Shown piece by piece: positions 52,364-62,343 of a stretch of 64,000 nucleotides of DNA (position 1 is the first letter of the stretch; each line of letters begins with the position of its first letter). A program made the translations under genes and the position numbers. The DNA is taken from the NCBI RefSeq assembly GCF_014196535.1, contig NZ_JACIDU010000014.1, forward strand, positions 1-64,000. The letters are read 5' to 3'. The DNA comes from Allorhizobium borbori. GTDB taxonomy: Bacteria > Pseudomonadota > Alphaproteobacteria > Rhizobiales > Rhizobiaceae. The notes under the pieces were generated by a model. That model saw only the letters and a program-made list of their open reading frames with translations. It did not search any database and had not been told where the DNA came from.

Positions 52364-54235
52364 ATGTATCGCTGGTTCGAACAGCGCCTCAATCCCTATC
52401 CGGCGGAGACGCCGACCGCGCCGCCGCGCGGGCTCGTTGCCTTTTGCTGGCATTACAGCAAGCCCGCCGCCGGCTGGCTTGTTCTGCTCGGCCTCATGTC
52501 GTTCGGCATCGCGGTGGCGGAAGCCGCGCTTTACAGCTTTCTCGGTAACATCGTCGACTGGCTTTCGACCGCCGACCGGGCGACCTTCCTTCAGAACGAG
52601 GGGGGGAAGCTTGGCTTCATGGCGTTCGTCGCTTTCGTGGCGTTGCCGGGCATGGGCGCGCTGCACAGCCTGATCATGCATCAGGTTCTGGCCGGCAACT
52701 ATCCGATGATGGCGCGCTGGCTGATGCATCGCTATCTCATTCGCCATTCGATGAACTTCTTCGCGAATGAATTCGCAGGCCGTGTTTCGACCAAGGTCAT
52801 GCAGACATCGCTTGCGGTGCGTGAAAGCGTGATGAAGATCATCGACGTCTTCATCTATGCGATCTCCTTCGTCGGCTCGATGCTGTTCGTGGTGGCGTCG
52901 GCCGATCTGCGGCTCGTTGCGCCACTCATTCTGTGGCTGGCGATCTATATCGGTATCCTCGGCTGGTATGTGCCGCGTTTGCGCCGGCTTTCCAGCGAAC
53001 AGGCGGATGCACGCTCGGCCATGACCGGGCGGATTGTCGATTCCTATACCAACATTGCCACCATCAAGCTGTTCTCCCATGCGGGGCGGGAGGAAGCCTA
53101 CGCCCGTGACAGCATGGATACGTTCCTCGACACGGTTTACCGGCAGATGCGGCAGATCACGGGCCTGAATATTGCCGTCGATTTCAACAATGCGGCGCTG
53201 ATGGGCCTGACGGCTGCCGGTGGTCTTTATTTCTGGCTGAACGGCGATGTCACGGCGGGTGCCTTTGCAGCGGCGATCGCGCTCGTCATGCGCGTCACCG
53301 GCATGTCGCACTGGATCATGTGGGAATCGACCGCGCTGTTCGAAAATATCGGCACGGTCTATGACGGCATGGACATGATGGTGAAGCCGCACGAAATCAC
53401 CGACAAGCCGGGCGCGAAGGCGCTGAAAAGTGCAGCGGGCGATATCGTCTTCGATCACGCCACCTTCCATTACGGCAAGACCAAAGGCGTCATCGACGAC
53501 ATGAACCTCGTCATCCGCAAGGGCGAGAAGGTTGGTCTTGTCGGGCGCTCCGGCGCCGGCAAGACGACGCTGATGAACCTGCTTCTGCGGTTTTACGATC
53601 TGGAAAAGGGCCGCATCACCATTGGCGGCGAGGATATTGCCGCGGTGACGCAGGATACGCTGAGGGCCGGGATCGGCGTCGTCACGCAGGATACGTCGCT
53701 GCTTCATCGCACCATCCGCGAGAATATCGCGTATGGTCATCCGGATGCCAGCGACGCCGATATCATCGACGCGGCCAAGCGGGCGAACGCCTGGGACTTC
53801 ATCGAGGCGCTGACCGACATGAAGGGGCGCACGGGGCTCGATGCCCATGTGGGTGAGCGAGGCGTGAAGCTTTCCGGCGGCCAGCGGCAACGTATCGCCA
53901 TTGCCCGCGTGTTCCTCAAGAACGCCCCGGTGCTCATTCTGGACGAGGCGACGTCTGCGCTCGATTCCGAGGTGGAAGCGGCAATCCAGGAGAACCTCTT
54001 CGCGCTGATGGAAGGCAAGACGGTGATCGCGATCGCCCACCGCCTGTCGACGCTGACCGAGATGGACCGGCTGGTCATTCTCGACCGTGGCCGTGTCGTG
54101 GAAGAGGGTACGCATGACGCGCTGGTTGCCGAAGGCGGTCTTTATGCCGATCTTTGGAACCGCCAGTCCGGCGGCTTTCTGGCCGACCAGACGGACGCCG
54201 AGGCCGAGGAGAAGGCCGCAGCGGCTCAGCCCTGA
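52364..54235 (+). CDS. ABC exporter (fused transmembrane and ATPase domains), paralogue 1
   Basis: A 623-residue exporter half-molecule. Six helices span about 35-320. The ATPase domain (about 365-605) has Walker A GRSGAGKT, Q-loop VTQDTSLLHRTIRENIAYG, signature KLSGGQRQR, Walker B VLILDEATSALDSE and H-loop AHR. The MsbA/LmrA-like group exports lipids or drugs. The protein at 55823-57694 is exactly the same length and strongly similar. GGAG is seven bases before ATG 52364; earlier in-frame starts lack that. A 16-residue ORF lies in the leader. The substrate is unknown. Confidence 0.87.
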   Translation: MYRWFEQRLNPYPAETPTAPPRGLVAFCWHYSKPAAGWLVLLGLMSFGIAVAEAALYSFLGNIVDWLSTADRATFLQNEGGKLGFMAFVAFVALPGMGALHSLIMHQVLAGNYPMMARWLMHRYLIRHSMNFFANEFAGRVSTKVMQTSLAVRESVMKIIDVFIYAISFVGSMLFVVASADLRLVAPLILWLAIYIGILGWYVPRLRRLSSEQADARSAMTGRIVDSYTNIATIKLFSHAGREEAYARDSMDTFLDTVYRQMRQITGLNIAVDFNNAALMGLTAAGGLYFWLNGDVTAGAFAAAIALVMRVTGMSHWIMWESTALFENIGTVYDGMDMMVKPHEITDKPGAKALKSAAGDIVFDHATFHYGKTKGVIDDMNLVIRKGEKVGLVGRSGAGKTTLMNLLLRFYDLEKGRITIGGEDIAAVTQDTLRAGIGVVTQDTSLLHRTIRENIAYGHPDASDADIIDAAKRANAWDFIEALTDMKGRTGLDAHVGERGVKLSGGQRQRIAIARVFLKNAPVLILDEATSALDSEVEAAIQENLFALMEGKTVIAIAHRLSTLTEMDRLVILDRGRVVEEGTHDALVAEGGLYADLWNRQSGGFLADQTDAEAEEKAAAAQP

Positions 54236-54257
54236 CCCACGGGTTCCCGCAACGTGA

Positions 54258-54282
54258 AAAGGCCCGCCAAGTGCGGGCCTTT
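54258..54282 (+). terminator. Intrinsic terminator after first ABC exporter
   Basis: AAAGGCCCGC (54258-54267) pairs with GCGGGCCTTT (54273-54282) around CAAGT. It also precedes the convergent TadG-like gene's end. Confidence 0.82.
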
Positions 54283-54307
54283 CCTGTTCTGCTTTTCCTT
54301 GGCGGCT

Positions 54308-55534
54308 TTACTGCGTGAGCAGCGATGTGCTTTTGGTGGCCTTGGCTGCAATGGCTTCGAAGGCGCTGACGAGGCTCGTCATGTTGGTCGCCTCATAATA
54401 CGAGGAGGCGTCGGTGGCGCAGAAGCTCAGCAGCGACTTTCCTCTGGCCGGTGCCATGAAGGCGACGGTATAGATGGTGATGCCGTCATTCTTGGCACGG
54501 GTACAGATGTCGCGGGTCGCCTGATCGAGTGTGGCGTTCCATGCGTTGCTGTAGCCGGTCATTTCCCCGTCCGTCATCAGCAGAATGAAACGCTTGAACG
54601 AGGTGTTGCCGACGCTGCTATGCGCGGTTGCTTCCGTCGTATTCGAGGATTTCAGTGCGTCATAGGTGACCTGCATGGCACCGCTGGAATCCGTTCCACC
54701 CTCCGGCTTATCCGGAATGGCCGTGACATAAGCAGATGCAGCGCTTGTCCCCCAGGTAATCGCCTGCGGCGGGTATGTCTCGTGGGTGTAGGCGACGGCG
54801 CCGACGCGAACGAGATTTTTTGATGGGTCCATCTTGTCAAATGCCTTGAAAAGGCTGTCGGCAGCCTTCTTCAGCGCCTTCACCTTGCGCATGCGGCAAC
54901 CACCAACGCCGGTATCCTTGTTCGGCCAGCTCGTGCTCGTATAGTTGTCACACGAGGCGCTGTCAGGATCAGTTTCATCGGTCAGAAATGACATAGAGCC
55001 CGAACGATCGAGAGCCAGATACATGGACAGGCCGACCGTGTTCGAGCGTGACGACTGCGAACTGCTATTGACCTTGACCGTCATGGTGTCGCCGGCAAAC
55101 AGCCGCGTCATCGGCGTCAGCGGCATGTTGAAACTTGTCGTCACCACGGCGTTATAGATCGTAGCCTTCGGGCTTGGAACCTTGCTGACGGTGACCTCAG
55201 TATTGTCTGCCAGTTGATCCGAAAGCGATGAACTGCCGCTCGCGGCCAGCGACTGGCTCAACTGGGTGACGATAAGCTGCTTGGCTTCTGCTTCGGCCTG
55301 AGCCTTCGTGTAGGTCTTGGTCGTGCTGATCATTGCCGAAGACGCGGCCAGCGCAGCGGCATCCGCGCTCGATTGCAGGTCGGATTTCAGGTCAAGAGCC
55401 GAGATCAGATCGACCGACACGCCCACGGTGAAAATCGCCGCCGGCAGGATCAAGGCAGTCATGATGGCAAAGTTACCACGTCTGTCGCTCCAGAAGCGGC
55501 ACTTGCGGTCGTCTCTTTTGCTTGCGGTCTTCAT
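54308..55534 (-). CDS. TadG-like pilus-assembly protein with vWA domain
   Basis: A 408-residue protein. Residues 15-50 (FWSDRRGNFAIMTALILPAAIF...) are the TadE/TadG-type N-terminal motif: a positively charged RRGNFA box followed by a membrane helix, processed in pseudopilin fashion in some relatives. The rest is a vWA domain with MIDAS LALDRSGSMS (Asp-x-Ser-x-Ser, near 172-180) and FILLMTDGEMTG near 313. It is exported to the periplasm or cell surface. Other Tad genes are absent. It lies between two paralogous ABC exporters, on the opposite strand. Start ATG 55534 has no strong ribosome site. Confidence 0.83.
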   Translation of the reverse strand: MKTASKRDDRKCRFWSDRRGNFAIMTALILPAAIFTVGVSVDLISALDLKSDLQSSADAAALAASSAMISTTKTYTKAQAEAEAKQLIVTQLSQSLAASGSSSLSDQLADNTEVTVSKVPSPKATIYNAVVTTSFNMPLTPMTRLFAGDTMTVKVNSSSQSSRSNTVGLSMYLALDRSGSMSFLTDETDPDSASCDNYTSTSWPNKDTGVGGCRMRKVKALKKAADSLFKAFDKMDPSKNLVRVGAVAYTHETYPPQAITWGTSAASAYVTAIPDKPEGGTDSSGAMQVTYDALKSSNTTEATAHSSVGNTSFKRFILLMTDGEMTGYSNAWNATLDQATRDICTRAKNDGITIYTVAFMAPARGKSLLSFCATDASSYYEATNMTSLVSAFEAIAAKATKSTSLLTQ

Positions 55535-55822
55535 CGCTTTTCTGCCGATCTCGTGAAGTCGTCCGGTTGTCTCGGGTAAATTAGAAGAAAAAGATAGGCT
55601 ATGGCTTAACAGGCTTGGTTGCATTTTAGTGAAGCCTGCCAATTTTAGGGTTTTTCGCCCTGTCCCGAACTGAAAAACGCAGTATTTGCGGCTTTTCCGG
55701 CAAAGCGTGCCAAACCGCGACAGGTGCGGGAACACCCCCGTTCGCCTTCATTACGGAAATATAATGTGCGGTCGTCCGGCTTGTGGCTTTGTCGCGCCGC
55801 CGGTTCGGCCTATAGGTCGTTT

Positions 55823-57694
55823 ATGTTGATCCGCGCCCTTCTCCGCCCCTTCGAAAACTGGATTTCACCTTTCGCAGACAGGGCGGACCATCGGCCGCCG
55901 GCCACGGTCTGGGGCTTCGTCTGGTTTTACGTGCGGCAGGCCAAGGGCATGACCGCCGCGCTGATCGTTCTTGGCGGGCTGACGGCGCTGATCGAGGCGG
56001 GACTGTTCTATTTCACCGGGCGTCTGGTCGATATTCTCGATGTCACGGCCCGCGAGGGCGGCTGGAGCCGGCTTCTTGCCGATCACGGCTGGGAACTGGC
56101 CCTGATGCTTTCCGTTGTCGTGTTCTGGCGCTTCGCGATCGTTCTGCTGAACGCGCTGACGGACGAGCAGGTCATGGCGCCCGGTTTCGCTTTCCTCGCG
56201 CGCTGGCAAGCCTACCGCCACGTCTCCCGGCAATCGCTGTCCTTCTTTCAGAACGATCTGTCCGGGCGGATCGTGACCCGCATCGCACAGGGCACCCAGG
56301 CGGTTTACGATCTCGTGTCGACGCTGATCCAGAACATCTGGTTCGTGGCGATCTATCTGATGTCCACGCTCGTGCTGATGGTGGGGCTCGACTGGCGGTT
56401 GGCCATCCCGATCCTGTTGTGGGTGGTCGGATTCGGTTTCATTGCCTGCTATTTCGTGCCCCGCATCCGCGTCCGGGCGCGGGAATATGCCGACACCGCC
56501 TCGATGCTCAACGGGCGCATCACCGATTCCTTCGCCAATATCCAGACACTCAAGCTTTTCTCCAGCGAGAAGGACAGCGACGCCTATGTGCTGGACGGGT
56601 TCGAGCGCAGCCGCAGGGCCGCCCTGGCCTTTTCCCGGCTGATCGTCGGTGCAAGATCCACGATGACCCTTCTGGCCGGCGTGATGATCGCGATACTGGC
56701 GATTCTTGCCATCGACCTATGGATGAAGGGGCAGGTGACGACCGGCGGTATCGCCTTTTCGCTGGGGCTTATGCTGCGGTTCAACATGCTGCTGGGGCGC
56801 ACCATGGGCCAGATCAACGGTCTGATGCGCAATATCGGCACCATCCAGAACGCGGCCGAGATGATCGCCGAACCCATCGGCCTGACCGACAGGCCGGATG
56901 CCAGGGCGCTGGTGGTGAAAGGCCCCGAGATTCGCTTTGAAAACGTTACCTTCGGCTATACGCGGGACCGGTCCGTCATCGACGGCTTCGATCTGGTGGT
57001 CCGGCCGGGCGAGAAAGTCGGGATCGTCGGACGTTCCGGCTCGGGCAAGTCGACACTCGTCAATCTTCTGCTGCGCTTCTACGACGTCAATGGCGGACGC
57101 ATCCTGATCGACGGGCAGGATATTGCCGCCGTGACGCAGCAATCCTTGCGCTCGGCCATCGGCATGGTCACGCAGGATACGTCGCTGCTTCATCGTACGA
57201 TCCGCGAGAACATCCTGATCGGTCGCCCCGGCGCCAGCGACAAGGATCTGGCCGCAGCCTTGCAGCGGGCCGAAGCCGACGGTTTCGTGGGGCAGCTTGA
57301 GGACCACCGGGGTCGCAAGGGGCTCGAAGCGCAGGTGGGGGAACGCGGGGTGAAGCTTTCCGGTGGCCAGCGCCAGCGTATCGCCATCGCCCGTGTCATG
57401 CTGAAGGATGCACCCATTCTGGTGCTGGATGAGGCAACATCGGCGCTCGATTCCGAGGTGGAGGCGGCGATCCAGTCCAACCTCGATCGGCTGATGCGGG
57501 GCAAGACGGTTCTCGCCATCGCGCACCGGCTTTCGACCATCGCGGCGCTCGACAGGCTGGTGGTGATCGACGCGGGCCGCATCGTGGAGCAGGGCACACA
57601 TGCCGAACTCATTGCCGCCGGCGGGCTCTATTCCGAGCTTTGGGCACGGCAATCGGGCGGCTTCATCGGCTCGCGCGATATGCCGGTCGCTTAG
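55823..57694 (+). CDS. ABC exporter (fused transmembrane and ATPase domains), paralogue 2
   Basis: A 623-residue exporter, same length and same order of motifs as the 52364-54235 product: Walker A GRSGSGKS, VTQDTSLLHRTIRENILIG, KLSGGQRQR, and VLVLDEATSALDSEVEAAIQ. The transmembrane part (about 30-320) is more diverged than the ATPase part. Both could work as homodimers or together as a heterodimer. I take ATG 55823, with AGGTCG upstream; longer reading lacks homology. The stop overlaps a convergent gene by four bases. The substrate is unknown. Confidence 0.87.
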   Translation: MLIRALLRPFENWISPFADRADHRPPATVWGFVWFYVRQAKGMTAALIVLGGLTALIEAGLFYFTGRLVDILDVTAREGGWSRLLADHGWELALMLSVVVFWRFAIVLLNALTDEQVMAPGFAFLARWQAYRHVSRQSLSFFQNDLSGRIVTRIAQGTQAVYDLVSTLIQNIWFVAIYLMSTLVLMVGLDWRLAIPILLWVVGFGFIACYFVPRIRVRAREYADTASMLNGRITDSFANIQTLKLFSSEKDSDAYVLDGFERSRRAALAFSRLIVGARSTMTLLAGVMIAILAILAIDLWMKGQVTTGGIAFSLGLMLRFNMLLGRTMGQINGLMRNIGTIQNAAEMIAEPIGLTDRPDARALVVKGPEIRFENVTFGYTRDRSVIDGFDLVVRPGEKVGIVGRSGSGKSTLVNLLLRFYDVNGGRILIDGQDIAAVTQQSLRSAIGMVTQDTSLLHRTIRENILIGRPGASDKDLAAALQRAEADGFVGQLEDHRGRKGLEAQVGERGVKLSGGQRQRIAIARVMLKDAPILVLDEATSALDSEVEAAIQSNLDRLMRGKTVLAIAHRLSTIAALDRLVVIDAGRIVEQGTHAELIAAGGLYSELWARQSGGFIGSRDMPVA

Positions 57695-58626
57695 TCGAGG
57701 ATGAGATCGGCCATCAGGCCATAATGGTTCGAGCCATGCGAATCGCCAATGCGGTTCAGTGATGTCAGCCGCATCGGTGCGCGGGCATAGATGTGGTCGA
57801 TGGCGATGCCCATCGGGCCGAGCCTGATGGGCCAGGTCGATGGCTCAAGGGGCGCGCGACGCAACCCTGTGTTGTTCAGAAACCACATCATGTCCGGCGC
57901 CATGCTGGAGGCGTTGAAATCGCCCGCCAGAACCAGCGGTCCCTCGATGCGGCCGAGCTTTCGCCAGAGGCGCCAGAGTTCGGCGGTGTGGAAGTGGTCG
58001 AAGTAGGGCTTGCTCAGGTGGGACGCCACGACATTCACTTTTTTGCCGTCGATCTCCACTGCCACCTGCATGTAGCGTTCGGCGCGCAGCTCGCTCAGCG
58101 TGCCGATGCTCTTTTCCACGAAGGGATGTCGGGAAATGACCATGAGGTCGCAGGTCGCCGTTCCCTCGCCACAGCCGAGCCGATAGGGATAGGTGGCCTC
58201 AAGCGACTTCAACTGGCTTTGCAGCGGCTCAGCCTCGAGAATCACGACGACATCGGCACCAGAACGGGTGATCTCGTCGCGGATTGCCGGGCCGCCGGTG
58301 AAGTTGTCGCCAAGAATATTGAAGCTCATGATCCGCAGGCTCGTCTTGCCGGTGCCTTGCGAGGCGGTTGCGAGATCGCTCAGTGCGTAGAGCCTCGCCG
58401 GAATGTGCACGGCCATGGCCAGCGCAACCAGCAGCAGCACAACCGCCGGCAGATTACGCCGGAAGAGAAGGCTGGAGCCGGCAAGTGCAGCAGCAAGCAG
58501 GGCCATGTGGGTCTGCGCGCTGTAGAACGGTGAAAAATATGATAGGACATGGACGTAGCGGGTTGCCAGCACGCCGATGAGGACTGCGGCAAGTGTGCAT
58601 GAAATGCAGGAAAAGGAATGTCGCAT
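57691..58626 (-). CDS. Endonuclease/exonuclease/phosphatase family protein, membrane-anchored
   Basis: A 311-residue protein. Three N-terminal helices (about 8-28, 40-57, 60-78) anchor it, followed by an EEP domain facing the periplasm or cytoplasm. Domain motifs are LRIMSFNIL near 96 (Asn), VVVILEAEP near 127 (Glu), LVLAGDFNASSMAP near 230 (Asp-x-Asn) and GDSHGSNHYGLMADL near 292 (Ser-x-His). The usual C-terminal SDHxP is seen as GSNHYG. It is a predicted phosphodiesterase acting on nucleic acid or lipid head-groups. AGGAAAT precedes ATG 58626. Confidence 0.83.
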   Translation of the reverse strand: MRHSFSCISCTLAAVLIGVLATRYVHVLSYFSPFYSAQTHMALLAAALAGSSLLFRRNLPAVVLLLVALAMAVHIPARLYALSDLATASQGTGKTSLRIMSFNILGDNFTGGPAIRDEITRSGADVVVILEAEPLQSQLKSLEATYPYRLGCGEGTATCDLMVISRHPFVEKSIGTLSELRAERYMQVAVEIDGKKVNVVASHLSKPYFDHFHTAELWRLWRKLGRIEGPLVLAGDFNASSMAPDMMWFLNNTGLRRAPLEPSTWPIRLGPMGIAIDHIYARAPMRLTSLNRIGDSHGSNHYGLMADLILD

Positions 58627-58981
58627 TCAATATTTCCTGCCGGGGTCCGTGACTGTCGTTTGCGTTTAACATGCCGTGCGACAATTGTGCAATGCACAGG
58701 CTGGCGCACAGAGTCTTCCGAGCTCTCGAGGTTGAAAATGTTATTTGCTTGATCATTGTCAAATACACTTGATGCAGTGCAATTAAATTATGCTTGATGC
58801 CGGGGATAAAAGGATTTCCCCCGCGACATAGTGCCCTTGTGGGGGCGTTCGATATGGACATAATATTGTATCGAGCCTAGAAGGCGCGTTGATTGGAATG
58901 CGTCCAATTCCCTCCGGGCGGGGAGACGAAACCCGGAAGGATGCGGTGGAATTCGGTACTTTCGCAGAGGGATTTTGAACC
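58627..58981. other. 355-bp region upstream of petABC
   Basis: No gene is seen. It is AT-rich in its centre and contains one FNR/FixK-type box (58749-58762) and a 6-bp inverted repeat (ATTGGA/TCCAAT near 58893-58909). The petABC promoter is presumably here. The EEP gene also starts at its left end. Confidence 0.55.
58749..58762 (+). promoter_or_regulatory. FNR/FixK-type box, one mismatch, before petABC
   Basis: TTGAT-CATT-GTCAA matches TTGAT-N4-ATCAA at nine of ten fixed positions. It is about 220 bp upstream of petA. FixK/FnrN boxes control respiratory genes in rhizobia at low oxygen. Because the site is far from the gene and imperfect, support is weak. Confidence 0.4.
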
Positions 58982-59560
58982 GTGAGCGAACACGAGGGTA
59001 ATAGCGTGACTGCGGGTGGGACGACCCGCCGCGATTTTCTTTATCTGACGACCGGCGCGCTTGGCGCCGTCGGTGCGGTGGGCGTGGCCTGGCCGTTTGT
59101 GAACCAGATGCGCCCGGACGCATCGACGCTGGCACTCGCCTCGGTTGAGGTCGATGTGTCGAGCCTCGAACCGGGCATGTCCCTGACGGTGAAGTGGCGC
59201 GGAAAGCCCGTCTTCATCCGCAACCGCACGCCAGAGGAAATCGAGGCTTCGAAGACCGTCCCGGTTTCCGAACTGAAAGACCCGATCGCGCGCAACGCCA
59301 ATCTCGATGCCGCTGCCGAAGCCACCGATACTGCCCGTTCGGCAGGCGAGGGCAAGGAAAACTGGCTCGTCATGGTCGGTGTCTGCACCCACCTCGGCTG
59401 CATTCCGCTCGGCACGTCCGGCGAATACAACGGTTGGTTCTGTCCCTGCCATGGCTCGGTTTACGACACCTCGGGTCGTATCCGTAAGGGCCCGGCGCCG
59501 GAAAACATGCACATTCCGGTCTTCGCATTCACGTCCGACACCGTCATCAAGGTCGGCTAA
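58982..59560 (+). CDS. petA: Ubiquinol-cytochrome c reductase iron-sulfur (Rieske) subunit
   Basis: A 192-residue Rieske [2Fe-2S] protein of the cytochrome bc1 complex. [19 protein letters not shown] (residues 14-32) is a twin-arginine signal that remains as the membrane anchor. The cluster ligands lie in CTHLGC (near 133-138) and CPCHGS (near 153-158). It accepts electrons from ubiquinol and passes them to cytochrome c1 via a mobile head. The start is GTG 58982. First gene of petABC; spacing to petB is 23 bases. Confidence 0.94.
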   Translation: MSEHEGNSVTAGGTTRRDFLYLTTGALGAVGAVGVAWPFVNQMRPDASTLALASVEVDVSSLEPGMSLTVKWRGKPVFIRNRTPEEIEASKTVPVSELKDPIARNANLDAAAEATDTARSAGEGKENWLVMVGVCTHLGCIPLGTSGEYNGWFCPCHGSVYDTSGRIRKGPAPENMHIPVFAFTSDTVIKVG

Positions 59561-59583
59561 GAAGCTTTCGGGGGATAAATTAC

Positions 59584-60894
59584 ATGAGTGGTCATTCCAG
59601 CTACCAGCCGACGACCGGCCTTGGCAAATGGGTCGACGCGCGCCTTCCGCTGCCGCGTCTCGTTTACGACAGCTTCGTCGCCTATCCGGTTCCGCGGAAC
59701 CTGAACTATTCCTACACCTTCGGCGCCATGCTGTCGGTCATGCTGATCATCCAGATCCTGACCGGCGTCGTGCTTGCCATGCACTATTCCGCCGAAACGA
59801 CGGTTGCCTTCAACTCCGTTGAAAAGATCATGCGCGACGTCAACCACGGCTGGCTGCTGCGTTACATGCACGCCAACGGCGCATCGTTCTTCTTCATCGC
59901 CGTTTATCTGCACATCGCCCGCGGTCTTTACTATGGCTCCTACAAGGCGCCCCGCGAAATCCTCTGGATTCTCGGCGTGGTCATCTACCTGCTGATGATG
60001 GCGACCGGTTTCATGGGCTATGTTCTGCCCTGGGGCCAGATGTCCTTCTGGGGCGCGACCGTCATCACCGGCTTCTTCACCGCCTTCCCCTATGTCGGCG
60101 AGTGGATCCAGCAGCTTCTGCTTGGCGGCTTCGCCGTGGACAATCCCACGCTCAACCGCTTCTTCTCGCTGCACTATCTGCTGCCCTTCATGATCGCCGG
60201 CGTCGTCATCCTGCACGTCTGGGCGCTGCATGTGACCGGCCAGACCAACCCGACCGGCGTTGAAGTCAAGTCGAAGACCGATACCGTGCCCTTCACGCCC
60301 TATGCGACGCTGAAGGATGCCGTGGGCGTCTCGATCTTCCTCATCGCCTATGTCTGGTTCGTCTTCTACATGCCGAACTATCTCGGCCATCCGGACAACT
60401 ACATCGAAGCCAACCCGCTGAAGACCCCGGCCCACATCGTTCCGGAATGGTACTACCTGCCGTTCTACGCCATGCTGCGCGCCATCACCTTCAACGTCGG
60501 CCCGATCGACTCCAAGCTCGGTGGCGTTCTGGTCATGTTCGGTGCGATCATCGTCCTGTTCTTCCTGCCCTGGCTCGACACGTCCAAGGTTCGCTCTGCC
60601 GTCTACCGCCCGGTCTACAAGGTCCTGTTCTGGGTGTTCGTCGTCAATGCGATCTTCCTCGGCTGGCTCGGCTCGCGCCCGGCTGACGGTACCGGCCTCT
60701 TCGGCCTGTTCACCGGCAACATCTGGGGCAACTATGTCGGCCTCTCGCAGCTCGGCACGCTCTATTACTTCGGCTTCTTCCTCGTCATCATGCCGATCCT
60801 CGGCAAGTTCGAGAAGCCGCGCCGGATCCCGAATTCCATCACGGAAGCGGTTCTGGCCAAGAGCGGCAAGCTGCCGACCGACGTTCAGGCCTGA
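59584..60894 (+). CDS. petB: Cytochrome b, bc1 complex
   Basis: A 436-residue inner-membrane cytochrome b with eight helices that binds two b hemes and the Qo and Qi sites. Heme ligand His residues are in [19 protein letters not shown] (near 96-114) and [20 protein letters not shown] (from about 198). The Qo-site PEWY motif is [15 protein letters not shown] near 285-299. Full length, not split or fused to c1 as in some other rhizobia. GGGGGATAA precedes the ATG. Confidence 0.96.
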   Translation: MSGHSSYQPTTGLGKWVDARLPLPRLVYDSFVAYPVPRNLNYSYTFGAMLSVMLIIQILTGVVLAMHYSAETTVAFNSVEKIMRDVNHGWLLRYMHANGASFFFIAVYLHIARGLYYGSYKAPREILWILGVVIYLLMMATGFMGYVLPWGQMSFWGATVITGFFTAFPYVGEWIQQLLLGGFAVDNPTLNRFFSLHYLLPFMIAGVVILHVWALHVTGQTNPTGVEVKSKTDTVPFTPYATLKDAVGVSIFLIAYVWFVFYMPNYLGHPDNYIEANPLKTPAHIVPEWYYLPFYAMLRAITFNVGPIDSKLGGVLVMFGAIIVLFFLPWLDTSKVRSAVYRPVYKVLFWVFVVNAIFLGWLGSRPADGTGLFGLFTGNIWGNYVGLSQLGTLYYFGFFLVIMPILGKFEKPRRIPNSITEAVLAKSGKLPTDVQA

Positions 60895-60920
60895 GACAGC
60901 GGCAAAAAGGAATTGAAACG

Positions 60921-61799
60921 ATGAAAAAGCTTGTTGCAAGCATCGCTCTGATCGCCGCCGTTGCGGGTTTCAGCGCGGGTTCCGCCGCTGCCGCCGAAGG
61001 CCATGGTCTGGCGGCCGATGTGGAACACGCCGTCGCCGGCGGTCACTTCCCGGTCTACAAGCCGGTGCCGCAGAAGTGGAGCTTCGCCGGCCCGTTCGGC
61101 AAGTATGACAAGGCACAGCTTCAGCGCGGCCTGCAGGTCTACAAGGAAGTGTGCTCGGCCTGCCATTCCATGAAGCTTGTGCCCTTCCGCATGCTGGGCG
61201 AACTCGGCTACACGGAAGAACAGGTCAAGGCCTTCGCGGCCCAGTACACGGTGACGGATGGCCCGAATGGCGATGGCGAAATGTATGAACGTCCCGCCGT
61301 TCCCTCCGACCACTTCCCGTCGCCGTTCCCGAACACGGCTGCGGCCGCCGCCGCTAACAACGGCGCGGCTCCGCCGGACATGTCGCTGCTTGCCAAGGCG
61401 CGCGGCGTGGAACGCGGCTTCCCGACCTTCATCTTCGATATCTTCACGCAGTATCAGGAAGGCGGTCCGGATTACATCTACAACCTGTTGACCGGGTATG
61501 TGGAAGCGCCGGAAAGCTTTACGGTCCCGGAAGGCGCCTATTTCAACCCGCACTTTGCCGGCGCCGCGACGCTCGCCATGGCGCCGCCGATCTCCGATGA
61601 AGCGGTGGAATACACCGACGGCACCAAGCCGACGCTGGATAACTACGCCCGCGACGTTTCCGCCTTCCTGATGTGGGCCGCCGAGCCGCATCTGGAGCAG
61701 CGCAAGCAGACCGGCTTCATGGTGATGATGTTCCTCGTCATCTTCTCCGGCTTCCTCTACCTGACGAAGCGCGCGGTCTATTCGAACAAGGAACACTGA
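60921..61799 (+). CDS. petC: Cytochrome c1, bc1 complex
   Basis: A 292-residue periplasmic cytochrome c1 anchored by a C-terminal helix (about 265-283, MVMMFLVIFSGFLYL). Signal 1-25 ends SAAAAEG. The heme c is attached at CSACH (near 78-82), and the axial Met is probably in AATLAMAPP near 213. In Bradyrhizobium petB and petC are fused; here they are separate. AAGGAAT precedes the ATG. A terminator follows, ending petABC. Confidence 0.94.
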   Translation: MKKLVASIALIAAVAGFSAGSAAAAEGHGLAADVEHAVAGGHFPVYKPVPQKWSFAGPFGKYDKAQLQRGLQVYKEVCSACHSMKLVPFRMLGELGYTEEQVKAFAAQYTVTDGPNGDGEMYERPAVPSDHFPSPFPNTAAAAAANNGAAPPDMSLLAKARGVERGFPTFIFDIFTQYQEGGPDYIYNLLTGYVEAPESFTVPEGAYFNPHFAGAATLAMAPPISDEAVEYTDGTKPTLDNYARDVSAFLMWAAEPHLEQRKQTGFMVMMFLVIFSGFLYLTKRAVYSNKEH

Positions 61800-61827
61800 G
61801 CGTTCGAACGCTTGGCGTATTCATGCA

Positions 61828-61851
61828 GAAGGCGGCTTTCGGGCCGCCTTC
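61828..61851 (+). terminator. Intrinsic terminator after petC
   Basis: GAAGGCGGC (61828-61836) pairs with GCCGCCTTC (61843-61851) around TTTCGG, followed by TTTCG. Confidence 0.85.
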
Positions 61852-61875
61852 TTTCGTTTCGGACAGGGGGAACGA

Positions 61876-62343
61876 TCAGGCGTATTCGATGACGCTGCTT
61901 TCGAAACGCAGTACCGGCTCGCCCTTCTGGTTCACACCTTCGGCAAGGCCGGTATTGATGATGAGGCCGGGGCGCGATTGCGATGCACGGCTTGTCAGCG
62001 GCGTCTGCGAATAGGTGACGGTGTCGCCTGCAAAGACGGGTTTCAGCCATTTCAGATCGTTGAAGCCGGGTGAGGGGCCCATGCGTGGCGGGGCGATACC
62101 TTCGGCTGCGAAGCGTCTTGCTTCCGCCTTGTGGAAGGCGACCATCATCTTCATCCACCCGGCGCAGGTGTGCCAGCCGGAGGCGCAGAGGCCGCCGAAC
62201 ATCGTATCGCGCGCCTTTTCCGCATCCATGTGGAAGGGCTGCGGATCGAATTGCGATGCGAACCGGACGATGTCTTCGGGAGTGAACAGGAGATCACCCA
62301 GAACGATGCGCTGGCCGATGGGATATAGCTCGATCATGCGCAT
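61876..62343 (-). CDS. MaoC-like hydratase/dehydratase, second of a pair
   Basis: A 155-residue hot-dog-fold protein of the MaoC family. FDPQPFHMDAEKARDTMFGGLCASGWHT (from about 32) carries the Asp and His of the (R)-specific hydratase motif (Asp-x4-His region), and ASGWHT is conserved with the upstream gene. ATG 62343 overlaps the stop of the preceding MaoC gene by four bases. The substrate (enoyl-CoA of fatty acid or other) is unknown. Confidence 0.88.
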   Translation of the reverse strand: MRMIELYPIGQRIVLGDLLFTPEDIVRFASQFDPQPFHMDAEKARDTMFGGLCASGWHTCAGWMKMMVAFHKAEARRFAAEGIAPPRMGPSPGFNDLKWLKPVFAGDTVTYSQTPLTSRASQSRPGLIINTGLAEGVNQKGEPVLRFESSVIEYA

